Shown: positions 12,654-24,201, counted from the first letter of the stretch. The stretch: DNA of 64,000 bases from Antedon mediterranea (GCF_964355755.1 NC_092670.1:35389795-35453794), one strand, 5' to 3'. The notes: generated by a model from the sequence alone, not told the origin. Translations and numbers: made by a program.

Positions 12654-15600
12654 TTCTTTCCTTAGCACTATTTGTCCGTGAATTATCTTGGCATCAGTTT
12701 CATCTATCTAAGTCAATTTTTCAGAGTATATTCCTTATGGCCAGGAATCGATGTGGTTATGTTTTCACGATGCGCAATCAAAAATTACGCGGTCTACGCG
12801 CGATTTAACGAAATCACGTTTGTAATCATATCTTCACAAACATGAATCACTTTTAAACAAAATTTGGTACTCATAAATTTCAGGTCACATTTCATCATAT
12901 GGCAATACAATTACGTGCGTAGCGCATATAACGCATGCGTACGCGCGCTTAAAATGTTGAAAATTGTCAGAATTTATTTTCGATGAAATTAGAGTACGTT
13001 TCAGGCAATTTTAAGCGTTTAAAAAATTGCCATGAGTGCGCAGATTTTTGCACGCGCACTGCGCGTCAAACGTTAATGCGCACTGTTTGTGTCCGATTAC
13101 TGTTGTATAACCTTTCTTTAATAATATCATCATATTTTATTCACTTTTCAACGCGAAACAGCGTTATACGAGCACGTCAAAAGTGACGGGCTACGCACGT
13201 GTAAGTTAACAAAATGGTGAAAATATGCTAAATTTTAAAATTAATATATATCGTTAGAATGCTCGGGAACACCTATTTTTTATTTAATTTTCTTGAAGTG
13301 TATGTATCATATGTATGATTTATTATGAAATTAGAAGAACAAAAGTTGATTAAGTCATCATTAATGGCATATTAAATTTAACAAAATTAATTTCGACAAT
13401 CAAACAAATTATAACATTTTCTTAGGCCAAAATAACAAACTTAACGTTAACTTTCTTCCTTAAGAAGTTCATATATTAAAGTTAAAAGTATATAGTTTGA
13501 CAGTGCATCATTTTTTTAAATTTTTAAAGATGTCATCATAGTAAAACATTATAATTTATTGCGGTATGTATTAATCTATCTGCACCAAAGTGGTTACTGC
13601 ATAGTAAATACATGGAGGAATTTTTCTCCAACTTTTAGTCAGTTGTGTATGGCTCGATGGTCTGTGCTCGTGTCAATGGCATTCAAGGTACCGAGTTCGA
13701 GTCTCACCTTGGGAAACGAAATAAGATTTTTTTTTATTATCCGTATTGTTCAAATTTATTTCTTAGTGTATATATTATACACATGATTTATAATGAAATC
13801 TAGATAAAAAGTTACTTTATGTCTTTATTATTATGTAACAACAAATGCGGTTTATGACATTATACGCAGAGGGATCTTTGATCGGATTGTGATACCGGCT
13901 ATGGTGTTCGCGTTAGCAAGGTCCTATCATATATTATAAATAATTAAAGATTCTGAGAAAATCAATCAATCAATATATCTTTTAAAAATCAATTATCTTT
14001 ATTTAAATCAATGCATATAACCTATAATTCGTCATAGTGACGAATTAAATCTAGTTCTATTTTGTATCTTCATTGAGATTCAGCCACTGATACCCACAGC
14101 ATTGTCATATTTTTTTTTAGTAATTTGCCTATGGATTTATATATATATATATATATATACAGTACAGGATATTACGCTCCTCTACTTTCTGCTATATACA
14201 TATATACTATGTTGTTTTGTAGAGCACTCTTCAGTTCGAAATGGTGCATTTTTGTTGTGAATACTAAATTGGCATATTAGCAACACTATTTGTATTTTTG
14301 TATTGTATTTGTATTTTGTATTTATATTTGTCCTCAAGCTTAACTGGAAACTGAGGAAATTCGGATTAGGCCCTCCACGGACCCACGGCAGCCAGCAGTG
14401 CAGCGCCTACCAGATTAGCACACCGGGAGACGATCCCCTACTCTTTTCGAATAGTGTACTAAGTTCTTTAACGTGCACTGTTAAGTACACGGGACCAACG
14501 GCTTTACATCCCATCCGAAGGACGAGGCAATGAGAGTAAAGCATCTTGCCTAAGGATGCAATTAGTATGGTACAGATAACCTCGAACCCATGCCTATCAC
14601 ATGCTAGTCCGATATTACCATTACACCATCACTCTCCAGTATATACAGCACCCGCCACAATTTCTAGACGGTCTCCCAACCAGAACGCAACCGGGCCCAA
14701 CATTGCTTAACTTCGGTGCCCTGCATAACTGGCTAAGCCTATATTTTGTGCCAGTTCTGCGGTACATTTCATTTAGAAACCTGAGCTGCACTGACGAGAT
14801 CTAATAAGATCGAAACAAGATCGAAATAGTACTGTCTGCAGGATATATATACAGTATATATATTTTCTTTTTCTTTATTGTTGTATCTAAAGGTCTTGCC
14901 AAATTGTATTTTTGCTTTGCTAGATGGATCAGCCTTATAAAATAAAATTGAAAAAAATTACATATATCAAATTATCATTTGTAGGAATAATTATTCTCTT
15001 TTTTTTTAAACCAAAAGTACAACAAATTCTATGTCAATTTGATTATTGACGTGCCCATTTATTATCAGGTATATTATATTATTATTATCTAATTATTACA
15101 GCTTAATTAAAAATAAAACAAATTAAACTACTATCAAAAACATTTTATAGGTTTTTTGATTGTTTGGAAATGGAGTGTTGGTTTCTTACCATTACCTGTT
15201 ATTTATTGTTGACAAAATAGTGTGATAGCATAACTTTTAGACTGACTATTTCTAGCAAATGTTGTTAATATTTCAAATATGGTATATACTACCACTATTG
15301 TTTAGCTGTCTTAAATGGCTATAAATTGAAAGAACTGCTATGGAATTTCATTTTATTTATTTCAACAATATTTTATGAGGGTGGTCCATCCAGCATCAGC
15401 TGATCATTAGGGACCCTCAAACAATACAAACAGAAAATACAAAATAAACTATAAAAACATAAAATTAACAAAGATAAAAATAAATAAAATTAGAGAAAAT
15501 CAGATAAAAGGAAATAAAAAAAAACAGAAGATAGAGATAGCTGAAACATAAAATACTTATAAAGAAAACGTAATGTAAGAATGTATGTCAGACAATGAAG

Positions 15601-18600
15601 TACTGTAAACAAAAGCCATTGGAGAACATTAGAAACATTACATTGTATAACCTGGCCTACAAATATAAATAACACTCTTAAAAACAATGTCGGTTGAAAT
15701 TGATATAACATTTAAGGTAACTAAAACACAATTTACCATTATTCAATTATGAGTAAACTAGGTTGTATTGCATTGTTTTTATAAGATCATTGCGCACACT
15801 TCTATTTGAAGTATATTTAAGCTATACTAAACGAGAGAATGTACTGTGTTTGAATCATAATATCTAAACTATCGTTGCTATTAAGTGTTTTGCGAGTAAG
15901 GGTATAGTATTGTAAAAATTATGAACATTGTCAATTTTGCATCACATATCTTTACCAAAAAGCTTTTAATACAAATTGGAATAACGAGTAGTTTGGGTAG
16001 ACAACTTCTCACATTCATCGATTGTCTGAACTACAGTACTCTTGTTGGTAAGCTTCAATCACTGCCATTTCATAACTGATTTATTTATAAATTCAAAGGC
16101 AAATTACTGAAAATAATGACAATGCTGTGGGTATCAGTTGCTGGATCTCAATGGAGATATACAATATAATAAGCAAAAAACTAAATCAAAACGATAAAGT
16201 AACACAGCCAGAAAAATGAGCAGAGCTTTCGAGCAACAAGTGAGAGTACAAAGTAGAGAGTATTAAACAGACAAGCGCTGCCTGAGTGGACTGGAATAAA
16301 AGAAATAAAAACAAAGGAGGCACAGGCTGGTGAATAGAGGGTGGAGAGAGTAAGAGTTTGAAAACAAAGAAGATAGCTTGGTAGATACCTGTATAAACAA
16401 TTTTGGAATGGAACTAAAAAACAACTAAAATGGTGGTTAAAATATTTAAATTTAAACTTATGTAGTCAATGGAATAATTTTACCAATCTAGGAGTATATT
16501 CTTAATGTTAAGTACAAAAGGTTTTTTGGCATAATATGTTATAATGTATATTTTTTTCTATATGGTATACCTTAACTCAAAACATCTTCTGCCATTAACC
16601 TGTAACTTGGAGTTGTTGTTTTAATATTAGTTTTCAAAGTATGAGTTTTAAGTTTTGATTTCTGTATTTTGTATTTAATTGAGTGTTGAAATATGGTAGG
16701 TAAAACAAAAATTGTGTTTACTTATTTACCTTGGTCAGGGTTTAAAAGCTGCTGATGTAACTCTTCAGCTTCTATTTCCCAGTTAAATTTTACAAGGTCG
16801 CTCTTGTGCCGCTTCCGAGATCGTTTAATATTTCTAGAAAAAAAAAGTAATTTAAATATAATACTAAAACAACAAATAACGATTGTATGTTTTAGAGAAG
16901 AATTGCGCATGTACAATGTTTTTTTTTTTTTTTTTCACCTTATTTTGTCACATAAACTTTGATAGTGTAGAAAGAGCTTAATAGAGCTTAATATGCACAA
17001 TGAAGACAGTTCTAGTCAAAGTTAATAAGTCAACAAGTTTTTAACAGACAATTTCTCACTAAGAACCGTACGCAGTCTTTAACGGCACACTTACGTGCAG
17101 ACCTCGACAGAGAAGGCAGCATTGGGTGAGAAAACTGTGCCATAGCTAATTTTGCTTCTTGTTTTGGGTGCTTCAGCAACAGTGGTAGAAAGAACGAGCA
17201 AACTCCCTTCAACTTTGACAGTGATTTTTTGTTTCATCATAGTCCTACTAACAACAGTTATAACATCTCCATCTGAGCCGAGACCTGTGAATAATAAGAA
17301 CAAAATAAATCTCTTATTGCTAGTTGTTTATTTTTGTTTTAATGTAAAACGCAATGTGGCTTTTAGCATAATGCCCTCTATCTAGCCCGATTTTTTATTA
17401 TTATTATTCTCTATCAACATGTTCTACTGCTGAATGTTCGATCCAAAGGACCAGGCACCAAGAGTAAAGAATGGTAGAACACATATTATAAAGGACACCT
17501 TCAGGACCCAAAAGTGTCCACTTAATAGGGGTACCCCTTGAATAGGGAGAGATACTGCTAGCCATCGTCTTTGCGTAAGGCTGCATAACTAACTAGAAAG
17601 CCACTCCGAGAGTGCATACCTCCGCCTACTGTAAAATTCTCCTACATAAGATTTCTCCGGTAAAAAATATATCTATAAATATTTGTGTGTGTCTTAATGC
17701 TGTTTGCGATTTAGGCTAATTTCACTACAAGCATGTGTATTCGAGTTTGTAACAAGCCTTTCAATTAACAATAGGTTCAGTTGACTAACAATAGAACAGC
17801 AATGCGAAAATCAAACGAGTGAATTTGAAAAGAAATAGGTTTTTTAAACTACTCGCATCAACAAACGTGCACATTAAATCAAGTTATGTTTTAAAATTAC
17901 AAATCACAAATTATAACTCTTGCCTCTTGTACAAAAATGAAGTTTTTTGGACAAGTAGTTCTCGAGAAAATGCAATTTCAGTTAACTTGTTACTTTAAGA
18001 CTGCTCACCGGCTTTTGAAAAATTCTGTCCTATCTTTTAACACTAGCAGGTCTGAAAAGTATACTCAAAAAGTGGTCCAGAATTGGGACTGTGGTCCCAA
18101 ATGGTCCCAAAATATAATGGAATGGTCCTTGACCACATATCTATCTGTATATTCATTTTGGTAAAGATCTTGTAATTACTTTTTGAGCAATCCTGCTAAC
18201 AAACAAACAAACAAATGAAAGCACTCAGAAACTGAGTGAAATACTTGGCAAAATATATCCACTGACTCGGAGCATGTTGAAAGATACATTTTTTTTGCTT
18301 TAGGTATTAGCTTTACATTGTTAAAATCCTGCTGGGGTTAATAATGTGTTTAAATAATTTTTTGATACAAACAACTCCGGCATTGCAACAATGACCTTTC
18401 TAAAATCAAGATTGACCAGAATAATGATCGAGGAGTGTCTTGAAGCTGTACCGATTTGCGGCGCCTCTGCCTTAACCCATGTAGTAATATATCAATTTAC
18501 CTGAAAATCAATAGGCATGTTCTGTAAGTATATACCTGATGAAATAAGGAAGGACACACGCTGGTGCTAACAAAACTACTTATCAACTTACAATAGTTTA

Positions 18601-21600
18601 ATTTGAATAACAATAGAACAGCAACGCCAAAAACAAACGGGTGAATTTGAAAAGAAATAGGTTTTTTTAAACTACTCGTATAAAAAAGCTGGTACACTGA
18701 ATCAACTTTTGTTTTAAAATTAAAAATCACAATTTATAACTCTTGCCTCTTGTACAAAAATGATGTTTTTTGGACAAGTAGTTCTCGAGAAAATGCAATT
18801 TCAGTACACTTGTTACTTTAAGACTGCTCGCCGGCTTTTGAAAATTGTCTCCTATCTTTTAACACTAGCCGGTCTGAAAATAATATCATTTTTGTTATTT
18901 GTGAAGTTATTAATAAACCAATTTTGTTGATTTTCAATAGGCATGGTCTGACAATATATACCTATCGACACCCAAAAATTCAGAACGATAACTTAAAAAC
19001 TGTAGGCGCTATCGTGCTAACAAACTAACAAACAAACAAACAAACATACAAACATACATACAAACAAAGTGAATACTATACTTGGCAAAATTCTTTTTTG
19101 CCAAGTAACAAACAGACAAACAAACACACGCTACCGATTACATATACCTCCTTGGCGGAGGTAAATAAAACGGCTATTTTGACTGTTATGATTTCACGCT
19201 CTAGCGACACAGGATATTTGTTGTCTTCCCCCTAACCGTCATGTTTTGTAAAGTCCGTAATGTCTCTTCTAAATGACTAGGCACCAAGAATAAAGTATGT
19301 TTAATTTACAATCCAATATTGCATTTAAATCCTTTACATACTTTTAAACTTACCAGTAACTTGAGACGAGTGTAGTGCATGCGTGTACCCTTTTCTTATT
19401 ACTTTTGGGTTGCCATTCTCATCAGAGTTTAAATCGAACACCAAAATGTATTGACCTTTGGCACAAACAAGTCTATAGAACATCTGCAGAAATAAAAATT
19501 ACTATTTTTAACCAAATGAAAAAAGATTCTTTGGAATGGAACTGTCAAGAAATTGTATAAAAAGAAAGTGACACAATATGTACTTAAGGACATCATTCTT
19601 CCTTCAATTGAACATTGAATTTATATTCACTTTTCATAAATTAAAATACTGTATTATTTTAAAATCAATATTTCTTTTTAATTGAAGAACAGTACATATA
19701 ATGTAACTTATAGTGACCTACATTTAATTCTTAAGAATAAAAAATTCAATATTAGTATTACTCATTTTGGACACTTCTATTAAAGACACTTTCATTTACT
19801 TTCATGAAACAAACAACTTGCTCAAATATACGGTATGTTTAAACACAATGGCCACGCCCTTTTTAATGAACACCCCGAATGGCCACGCCCTTTTTAGTGA
19901 ACACCCCTAATGGCCACGCCCTTTTTAGTGAACACCCCTAATACAAGATGGAATTGAGAATTTAAACTCAATTAAGAATAAACACTGCTGTGCCACATAT
20001 GATTAAGAATCACCTCATTTTCTTTTTTGTCAAACAAGCTCCACCAGAAGAAAGAAACTTCAATCAAATCTTCTTCCCAAAGTGTTACTTGATTTGCTAA
20101 AGTTACTTGTGATTCTGGTTCCTTTGTAGGGTCAAAGTTCAACTTCAAAATCTGTATTCGTCCATCAGTGGTTCCAACTACAAGTAAGCTATCCTCCAAT
20201 TTTTTTGATTTCTGTTCCCATTTGATAGAAGATGGAGAAGGAATTCCAGCATCTAGAATGCCAATGAGGCTAATATCATCTCTAGAAGATTTAGGAAAAT
20301 TACTTAGTTGAAATGAATTGAGACCATTCCCTGTTATAAGGTAATAGAAGGATAATTAGGAGCAAGAATTTTCTGCACATTGTCGTTTACTTTTCACTCT
20401 TTAAATGAATTCAAACAGTTAACTTAACATACTGTAAGTTTATATGTGTGGATGGAGGTTACAGTAAAGTTCATTGAACTTTAAGTCGAGGCATAATGAC
20501 AATGATGTAGGACTTAATTCTTTGAATACAAGAGATGACAGATTGTGGTAGACCAGTTATCATAAAACTTTAACTTACATGCACGATGACAGCCTCAACC
20601 CTGCTTAACATGTACAGTACATACATTTTCAATAGAATTGCATATCTTATAAAATACATATAATTTTGCTTAATTTTATTTTTCTAATGGCAATATGCCC
20701 TACTTTACGGTGGCTCCAACACACCGTGACATTACGGGTTTGGGATAGAACTGACTGTCATGAAATGAAATCAGTATATAAATACATAGCAAACTAAAAC
20801 ATAGTTTGACAAAAAAGTTTGATGCCCAAATATGGTAGTATTATGACATCATCATGTCCATATATGGGCACATCACATTTTTTGTCACATAACGTTTGTT
20901 AGTGTAGACAAAGTTTTAGATTTAATGATTAAGTAGCTTACTTGGATATAAATGGAAGTAAGCATTTCCAAAATATCAATAGTCCATCTATTGTGTAAGT
21001 AACAAGAACTGTATAGGCTCTCTCTCCTGCTTCGATTCTTTCATTGTACACACCAGACCAACACATATCTAGAAGTATCAGTCAAAAATATATAACACTG
21101 AAAATCATAATTTTAAGTAATTAGGTTAGGACACCTCTATTCAGGAGACAACCTGCAATATAAGTTTTGACTTAATAGGGTTCTGCTGTTATGTGAGGAA
21201 TACAAACAATGCCAGGTTGATTATTTGTGAAATGAACGAGTGGAATATATGTTTCAACAATACAGGCCACCTCTATTCAAGGGACACGCCTATTAAAGAC
21301 GACACCCCATTATGGGTGACAGAATTCTTTGAAATAAACAAGGGGAAATACATATGTTTGGACACTACAGGTGTCCCCTAGGGTTTTACTGAACAAAAAC
21401 CATGCAAGTGATTATTTGTCAAATGAACGAGTGGAAATATATGTTTTTAACCCTACAGACTTTTTAAGGGACACTCCTATTAAGGAGACACCTACATTAA
21501 AGGACCACCCCTATTAAGAACACAAATTTTTTGGTCTTGAAAGTTTCTCCCTTAATAAGTGTTCTACTTTATGTTAATATAATAATAAAAAGAGAATACA

Positions 21601-24201
21601 TCTGATTACCATTAATAGATACCATTGAAAATCTATTTATAGCCAAATCGATGATATTCATTCCACCAGGATCAGGCCTTAGTCTGTAACCTTTGTCCTT
21701 AGCATAGTCAAGTAACATAGAAGAAACATTAACCACCTAGGAAAATGAAAAGAGGGAAGAGTGAATGTAATTTAGACATATGATTTAGTAATATTTGTAT
21801 TGGCCTACATGTGGTATTAGATGGTATAATTATGAAGGTAGTTATGGCATTGTAAGTGCCACCGGCGAAGATTGTCCCCCTTAATCACAAAATCATTAAA
21901 TTGTTGAAATGAAATAAAAAGTAAGACTATGACACGCATGGCGTATCGTATGTAATATCTTCAGACGCTTGATACGAGAAGAATTAAATTATGTAAAGAA
22001 TTTGCACATCAATGCGTCTGTTCCAATTTCTTCAAAGAGTGGTTTCCTATTAATTCTCGTTCTCACAGTATGCGCCTTAGTAAATCCAACAAATTTCTCA
22101 TCCCCCGTGCTCGAACCGAAAGATATGCCAAAAGTGCTATACCCTTTCTTGCCAAACTCCTTAATGACAAATTATTCTTGTTTTATTGGTCGTCAATTGC
22201 AATTTCTTCTTGCGTGTTTTTGTACTGCTTTTGTAAATTTTCAATTTTGTATATTTTTTATAGATTCTTGAATTTTTCTTAAAATTTTTAGATTTTTGTC
22301 CTTTTGATGTGTACATTATCATGGTAATATTGTTTTAATTCAGCCTTGTGCTGTGATTATGATATATTGAATAAATAAAAAAATAATGAATAAATATCAG
22401 AAAATATAGTATCTAATCTATTTGCATGAATATAACCCAGTGCCTAAAAGTGAGTAACCCAAAATAATTATATTTTTTTATGTGCTCAGAAATCAATTGA
22501 AACGACCTATAAATTACTCAAAGAGCCGGACTTCTTAACGTCGGATTTTTACCCCCTTTCCTGTAAAATCGTTGAATCCGGTCCATTTAACGCAACTTAA
22601 CGTGACTGGAAAATAGGCTTTAGGCATGATCTTGAGACTTGTCTGCTTGTACTATAACATGCTTTACACTTGACTTGTCTTTCAGATGGGACATTAGGAG
22701 GGATCATTTTATAATGTGCTGATCATAGTTCTGTAGACTGTGGATATTGTGTGGGCACAAAGGTGACATAATTCAAACTTTTTTAGTTCAGAAATATATT
22801 TCCTTGACTGCTGTACAGTGAGCTTCAGACTCAAGCACCATTGGGAAAGCAATAATCATGGCCACCCCTAAATGAATGACAATAAAGCAAGGAATTTCCA
22901 TACCTCTTTCCATTTACCTAATGTTGTTTCAACATATAGTTTTAGTTGATGGTCGGTCTTTAGAAATGACAAAATACACCTAAAAGACAAAGAATGTATT
23001 ATTGTAAAATATAAAATTAATCATCACCATGTCAATTATGCCATAAACCCTCCGCCACTATTTTTAATGTTCTTCTCTAGACAAGTCTCAAGATCATGCC
23101 TAAAGCCTATTTTCCAGTCACGTTGAGTTGCGTTAAATGGACCGGATTCAACGATTTTACAGGAAAGGGGGTACCATTTCAAAATCTTTTGATGTCAATT
23201 TATACAACTCGGTAAAAATAAAAACCAGAATGAAAACAAATTATCAAGACTATCAGACAATAGAAGAGAAATGTAAAAATGAAATAAAATGATCATGTAT
23301 CAGATGAGAAAAGAGAAATCTTTAAAAATTGAACTTAAAACATTACCTATTTGTGTTTGTACATCCTTTTGGGGACCAACATATTGATCTTTGAACTGAA
23401 CGCATGAGACCACCTGATGCTGCATCACCAGTGGGTTTTCCAATTGTGCCGTCTATATGAAATCTTGCTCCACCATCTAGTAAAAAAAGGATTTTTATTT
23501 TACTCAAAGCTTGCACTTAGAATTTGTGTAATCTGCACAGAGAAGTATTGAAAATATTAAATTGCTGCTTTGAAATTAAATACATTTTTTTGCAGAATTT
23601 ACTGGGATATTTTTTTTAAAGTTTACCACAGTTTTTGTTGAAATTGCTGGTTAGCTTATCAGAAATTTTCTTTACAGACAGTCCATTGGTAGAGTAGTAG
23701 TGGTGATCTTCATACTCTACTGCACATTTTTGGCAGACAAATGTGTTGCTGGTGTTTTCAATCTTGCACACTAACCTCTGAAAAAATGAAACAAATTACA
23801 AACAAAGCAGGCACTTCTTGAAAAGGCGCTTTAAATTGATTAGTAGGCCAGGCCCTAGCTGGTTCATTACAGAGAAAAGGTCTACGTCAATAACAAAAAA
23901 ATAATTGGGGGCGAATCAACCTCGAATCAACAAACGTACGTCTATGCCGCTAGGTTGGTGTACTGTCTAGGTAGGCATATATGCATACGCTACCCGGCCT
24001 ACATACAGATCGCAATAAAACCTACTCATAATTATATAAACAAAAGAGCTCATTTAATTATGATTACAAGCAAACTATTAAATGATATCATACAAATATG
24101 TTTATAGTCTTTTCAGATGCAACGGCAACCGTCAAATCATCAGAAATCGCAACAGAATTGCATCCATGCAAAGCACTAGCAATATTTATGGAAGCTGACA
24201 T
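3563..24201 (-). CDS. GTF3C4: General transcription factor IIIC subunit 4 (TFIIIC90), 16 exons
   Basis: Subunit of nuclear TFIIIC, which recruits RNA polymerase III to tRNA-type promoters. Exons, 5' to 3': 24094-24201, 23627-23777, 23347-23476, 22904-22979, 21610-21736, 20942-21068, 20014-20302, 19354-19483, 17095-17284, 16730-16833, 11641-11882, 8670-8769, 6915-7070, 6128-6181, 4910-4999, 3563-3630. The spliced frame is 713 aa (human about 822). The N-terminal half is propeller-like and carries family signatures such as ICWSPKGC, MCWSG and FWKCLLPF. The C-terminus is the TFIIIC zinc module: CCLC (638-641), DIPFT, C655, H659, R663-C664, C671, C679-x2-C682 and C703-x2-C706, followed by stop. 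This order matches the family. Uncertain points: the exon 6/7 junction (the strongest acceptor, at 20330, breaks the frame; 20302 keeps it) and the non-canonical intron 13. The gene is divergent from METTL18. Confidence 0.85.
3737..4722. repeat. Minisatellite of about 23 bp units in the last GTF3C4 intron
   Basis: About 40 units of a degenerate repeat with core 'ccacctgataccctaccacc' followed by 'aat'. Variants with 'gacacc', 'ggtacc' and shortened units are scattered through it. It has strong strand asymmetry: C-rich on plus and purine/G-rich on the transcribed strand of GTF3C4. It fills most of the intron between exons 15 and 16 (3631-4909). Confidence 0.95.
5101..5345. mobile_element. Possible SINE-like repeat in GTF3C4 intron 14
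   Basis: A GC-richer block in AT-rich intron DNA, ending in 'tatataaaagcgcaatata' followed by an A/T tail, as short retroposons often do. No tRNA A and B boxes were seen, so the class is not established. Confidence 0.3.
5434..5775. mobile_element. Short inverted-repeat element bounded by TTAA
   Basis: The ends are 'ttaaagatgtattgtccc' and its reverse complement at 5758-5775, so a TTAA lies at each boundary. TTAA targets are typical of piggyBac-type insertion. Total 342 bp with no coding capacity. A related, more decayed copy in opposite orientation lies at about 46410-46751. Sits in GTF3C4 intron 14. Confidence 0.6.
6182..6914 (-). other. GTF3C4: Putative U12-type AT-AC intron (GTF3C4 intron 13)
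   Basis: Read on the minus strand, the intron begins 'atatccttttc', which matches the minor-spliceosome AT-AC donor. It ends 'ttaatgtgaattcac', with a branch-like 'tttcttaat' whose A lies about 11 nt before the terminal AC. Splicing here rejoins the frame as CCLCQN-D-IPFT, which keeps the family spacing between zinc ligands. A reading through the GT in 'ttttaagtgata' does not. Confidence 0.7.
6340..6860. repeat. ATC/TCA-rich tandem repeat inside GTF3C4 intron 13
   Basis: Simple (TCA)n-like sequence with a larger tandem duplication of about 130 bp. 'gtcatatcatattactaaaa' occurs at about 6414 and 6543, each copy followed by 'caatatgcattgtcat' or 'caatatgcattatcat' and then 'attctcatatcatattc'. 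Confidence 0.7.
7318..7410. mobile_element. Palindromic MITE family 1, left half
   Basis: Begins 'aagctctgtctacactatca' and carries 'aaactagtttgac' and 'caaatatggtagtgatatg'. Only the left arm remains. Other copies: 20789, 28204, 28820, 36519, 59098 and a fragment at 16944-16983. In GTF3C4 intron 12. Confidence 0.7.
9755..10493. mobile_element. Non-autonomous DNA transposon with terminal inverted repeats of about 100 bp
   Basis: The left end (9755-9853, starting 'tatcccattggaaaatattt') is repeated in reverse complement at 10394-10493 with few mismatches. The 540 bp between has no coding capacity and contains the 'ataaatccaaaggcaaatt' and 'gatactgctgtgggtatcag' words shared with repeats at 11008, 14060 and 16085. 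Located in GTF3C4 intron 11. Confidence 0.85.
11008..11618. mobile_element. Second, 5'-truncated copy of the 9755-10493 transposon
   Basis: About 600 bp in direct orientation to the first copy and closely similar over the internal region and right terminal repeat. The left terminal repeat is missing. Its right end stops 22 bp short of the 5' splice site of GTF3C4 exon 11 (exon boundary 11641). Confidence 0.85.
11920..12259. mobile_element. 340 bp foldback element with perfect 36 bp arms
   Basis: Arms 11920-11955 and 12224-12259 are exact reverse complements (inner end 'attagtaactgac' against 'gtcagttactaat'). The similarity extends imperfectly about 10 bp further out. The GC-richer interior has no ORF. 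The left arm begins 37 bp upstream of GTF3C4 exon 11, so it overlaps the region where its branch point should be. Confidence 0.85.
12300..12557. repeat. Dispersed repeat, inverted partner at 16160-16421
   Basis: Shares 'cagtccactcaggcag', 'gaaagctctgct', 'tttttctggctg' and 'accaagctatctt' with the reverse complement of 16160-16421. Lies directly between the foldback element and the 12558-14024 element. Confidence 0.7.
12606..12654. repeat. (ATTT)n microsatellite
   Basis: Twelve uninterrupted tetranucleotide units. Confidence 0.95.
12700..13200 (+). repeat. CpG-rich dispersed repeat, copy 1
   Basis: Contains 'aattacgcggtctacgcg', 'acgtgcgtagcgcat' and 'cgttatacgagcacgtc', which is unusually CpG-dense for this window. 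A similar copy lies in reverse orientation at about 50760-51240, inside an intron of the CUB gene. Confidence 0.8.
13630..13720 (+). mobile_element. tRNA-derived SINE head
   Basis: A-box-like 'tggctcgatggtc' and B-box-like 'gagttcgagtctc' are spaced about 50 bp apart, as in a tRNA-type polymerase III promoter. They are followed by a T-rich stretch. The fragment does not fold as an intact tRNA. Confidence 0.55.
14310..14640 (-). mobile_element. tRNA-derived SINE with conserved core
   Basis: On the minus strand the head carries 'ggtgtaatggtaa' (A-box-like) and 'gggttcgaggtta' (B-box-like). The body contains the plus-strand words 'actaagttctttaacgtgca' and 'catccgaaggacgag'. These correspond to 'actaggttctttaaagtgca' and 'tatccgagaagactcg' in the SINE at 52815-53120, whose head is different. 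Confidence 0.7.
15343..15720 (-). mobile_element. Possible 5'-truncated non-LTR retrotransposon 3' end
   Basis: Read on minus it ends '...ttgttgaaataaataaaa' after 'gatcagctgatgctggatgg', which resembles a retroposon 3' end with an A-rich tail. No reverse transcriptase frame remains. Confidence 0.35.
16160..16421 (-). repeat. Inverted partner of the 12300-12557 repeat
   Basis: Same words as 12300-12557 in reverse complement. It is preceded by a 'gctgtgggtatcagttgctg' segment shared with 9890, 11040 and 14090. Confidence 0.7.
17605..19163. mobile_element. Repeat element with internal duplication, GTF3C4 intron 8
   Basis: The left border 'gagagtgcatacctccgcc' and right border 'ccttggcggaggt' form short inverted ends. 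Inside, a segment of about 190 bp (17865-18062) is repeated at 18690-18880, sharing 'ttggacaagtagttctcgag' and 'ttgttactttaagactgctc'. (CAAA)n runs lie at 18200 and 19020-19050. A short relative with the same borders lies at 26025-26205. Confidence 0.6.
19847..19939. repeat. Three tandem 31 bp units
   Basis: Starts at 19847, 19878 and 19909. The unit begins 'aatggccacgccctttt' and ends 'gaacacccct'. Copies are nearly identical. Confidence 0.95.
20789..20919. mobile_element. Palindromic MITE family 1
   Basis: Carries 'catagtttgacaaaaaagtt', 'atgacatcatcatgtcc', 'gggcacatcacattttttgt' and a right end 'agtgtagacaaag'. Lies 22 bp downstream of the GTF3C4 exon 6 boundary. Confidence 0.65.
21219..21540. 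repeat. Direct repeat with 191 bp spacing
   Basis: 'gattatttgtgaaatgaacg' at 21219 recurs as 'gattatttgtcaaatgaacg' at 21410. Both are followed by 'agtgga...tatatgtttt/c', and a 'ggacac..ctattaa' motif is scattered after each copy. Confidence 0.7.
21950..22400 (+). mobile_element. CR1-like non-LTR retrotransposon, 3' fragment
   Basis: An open frame from 21971 to 22282 reads as the C-terminal end of a non-LTR reverse transcriptase polyprotein. Typical features are RRIKLCKEFAHQC, then FFKEWFP, then KFLIPRARTERYAKSAIPFL with the stop shortly after. The 3' tail is '(ttgaataaataaaa)'. The element is 5'-truncated and therefore dead. In GTF3C4 intron 4. Confidence 0.75.
22551..23171. repeat. 93 bp inverted-repeat pair flanking GTF3C4 exon 4
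   Basis: Arms 22551-22644 and 23079-23171 are near-perfect reverse complements ('tcctgtaaaatcgttgaatc' against 'gattcaacgattttacagga'). The 434 bp between includes exon 4 (22904-22979). Exon 4 encodes conserved TFIIIC sequence (CILSFLKTDHQLKLY), so the arms are more likely two opposed insertions than ends of one element carrying the exon. Confidence 0.9.

Larger units (their letters stand above)
12558..14024. mobile_element. Composite element bounded by short inverted repeats and TA
   Basis: Starts 'taggttatatgcat' (12558-12571) and ends 'atgcatataaccta' (14011-14024), its exact reverse complement. A second copy of the terminal word, separated by three bases, makes a 12 bp palindrome at 12560-12586. 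TA at both outer edges fits a Tc1/mariner-type target. The interior holds an ATTT microsatellite, a CpG-rich repeat and a tRNA-derived unit, so this may be nested insertions and not one element. No transposase frame was seen. Confidence 0.5.
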
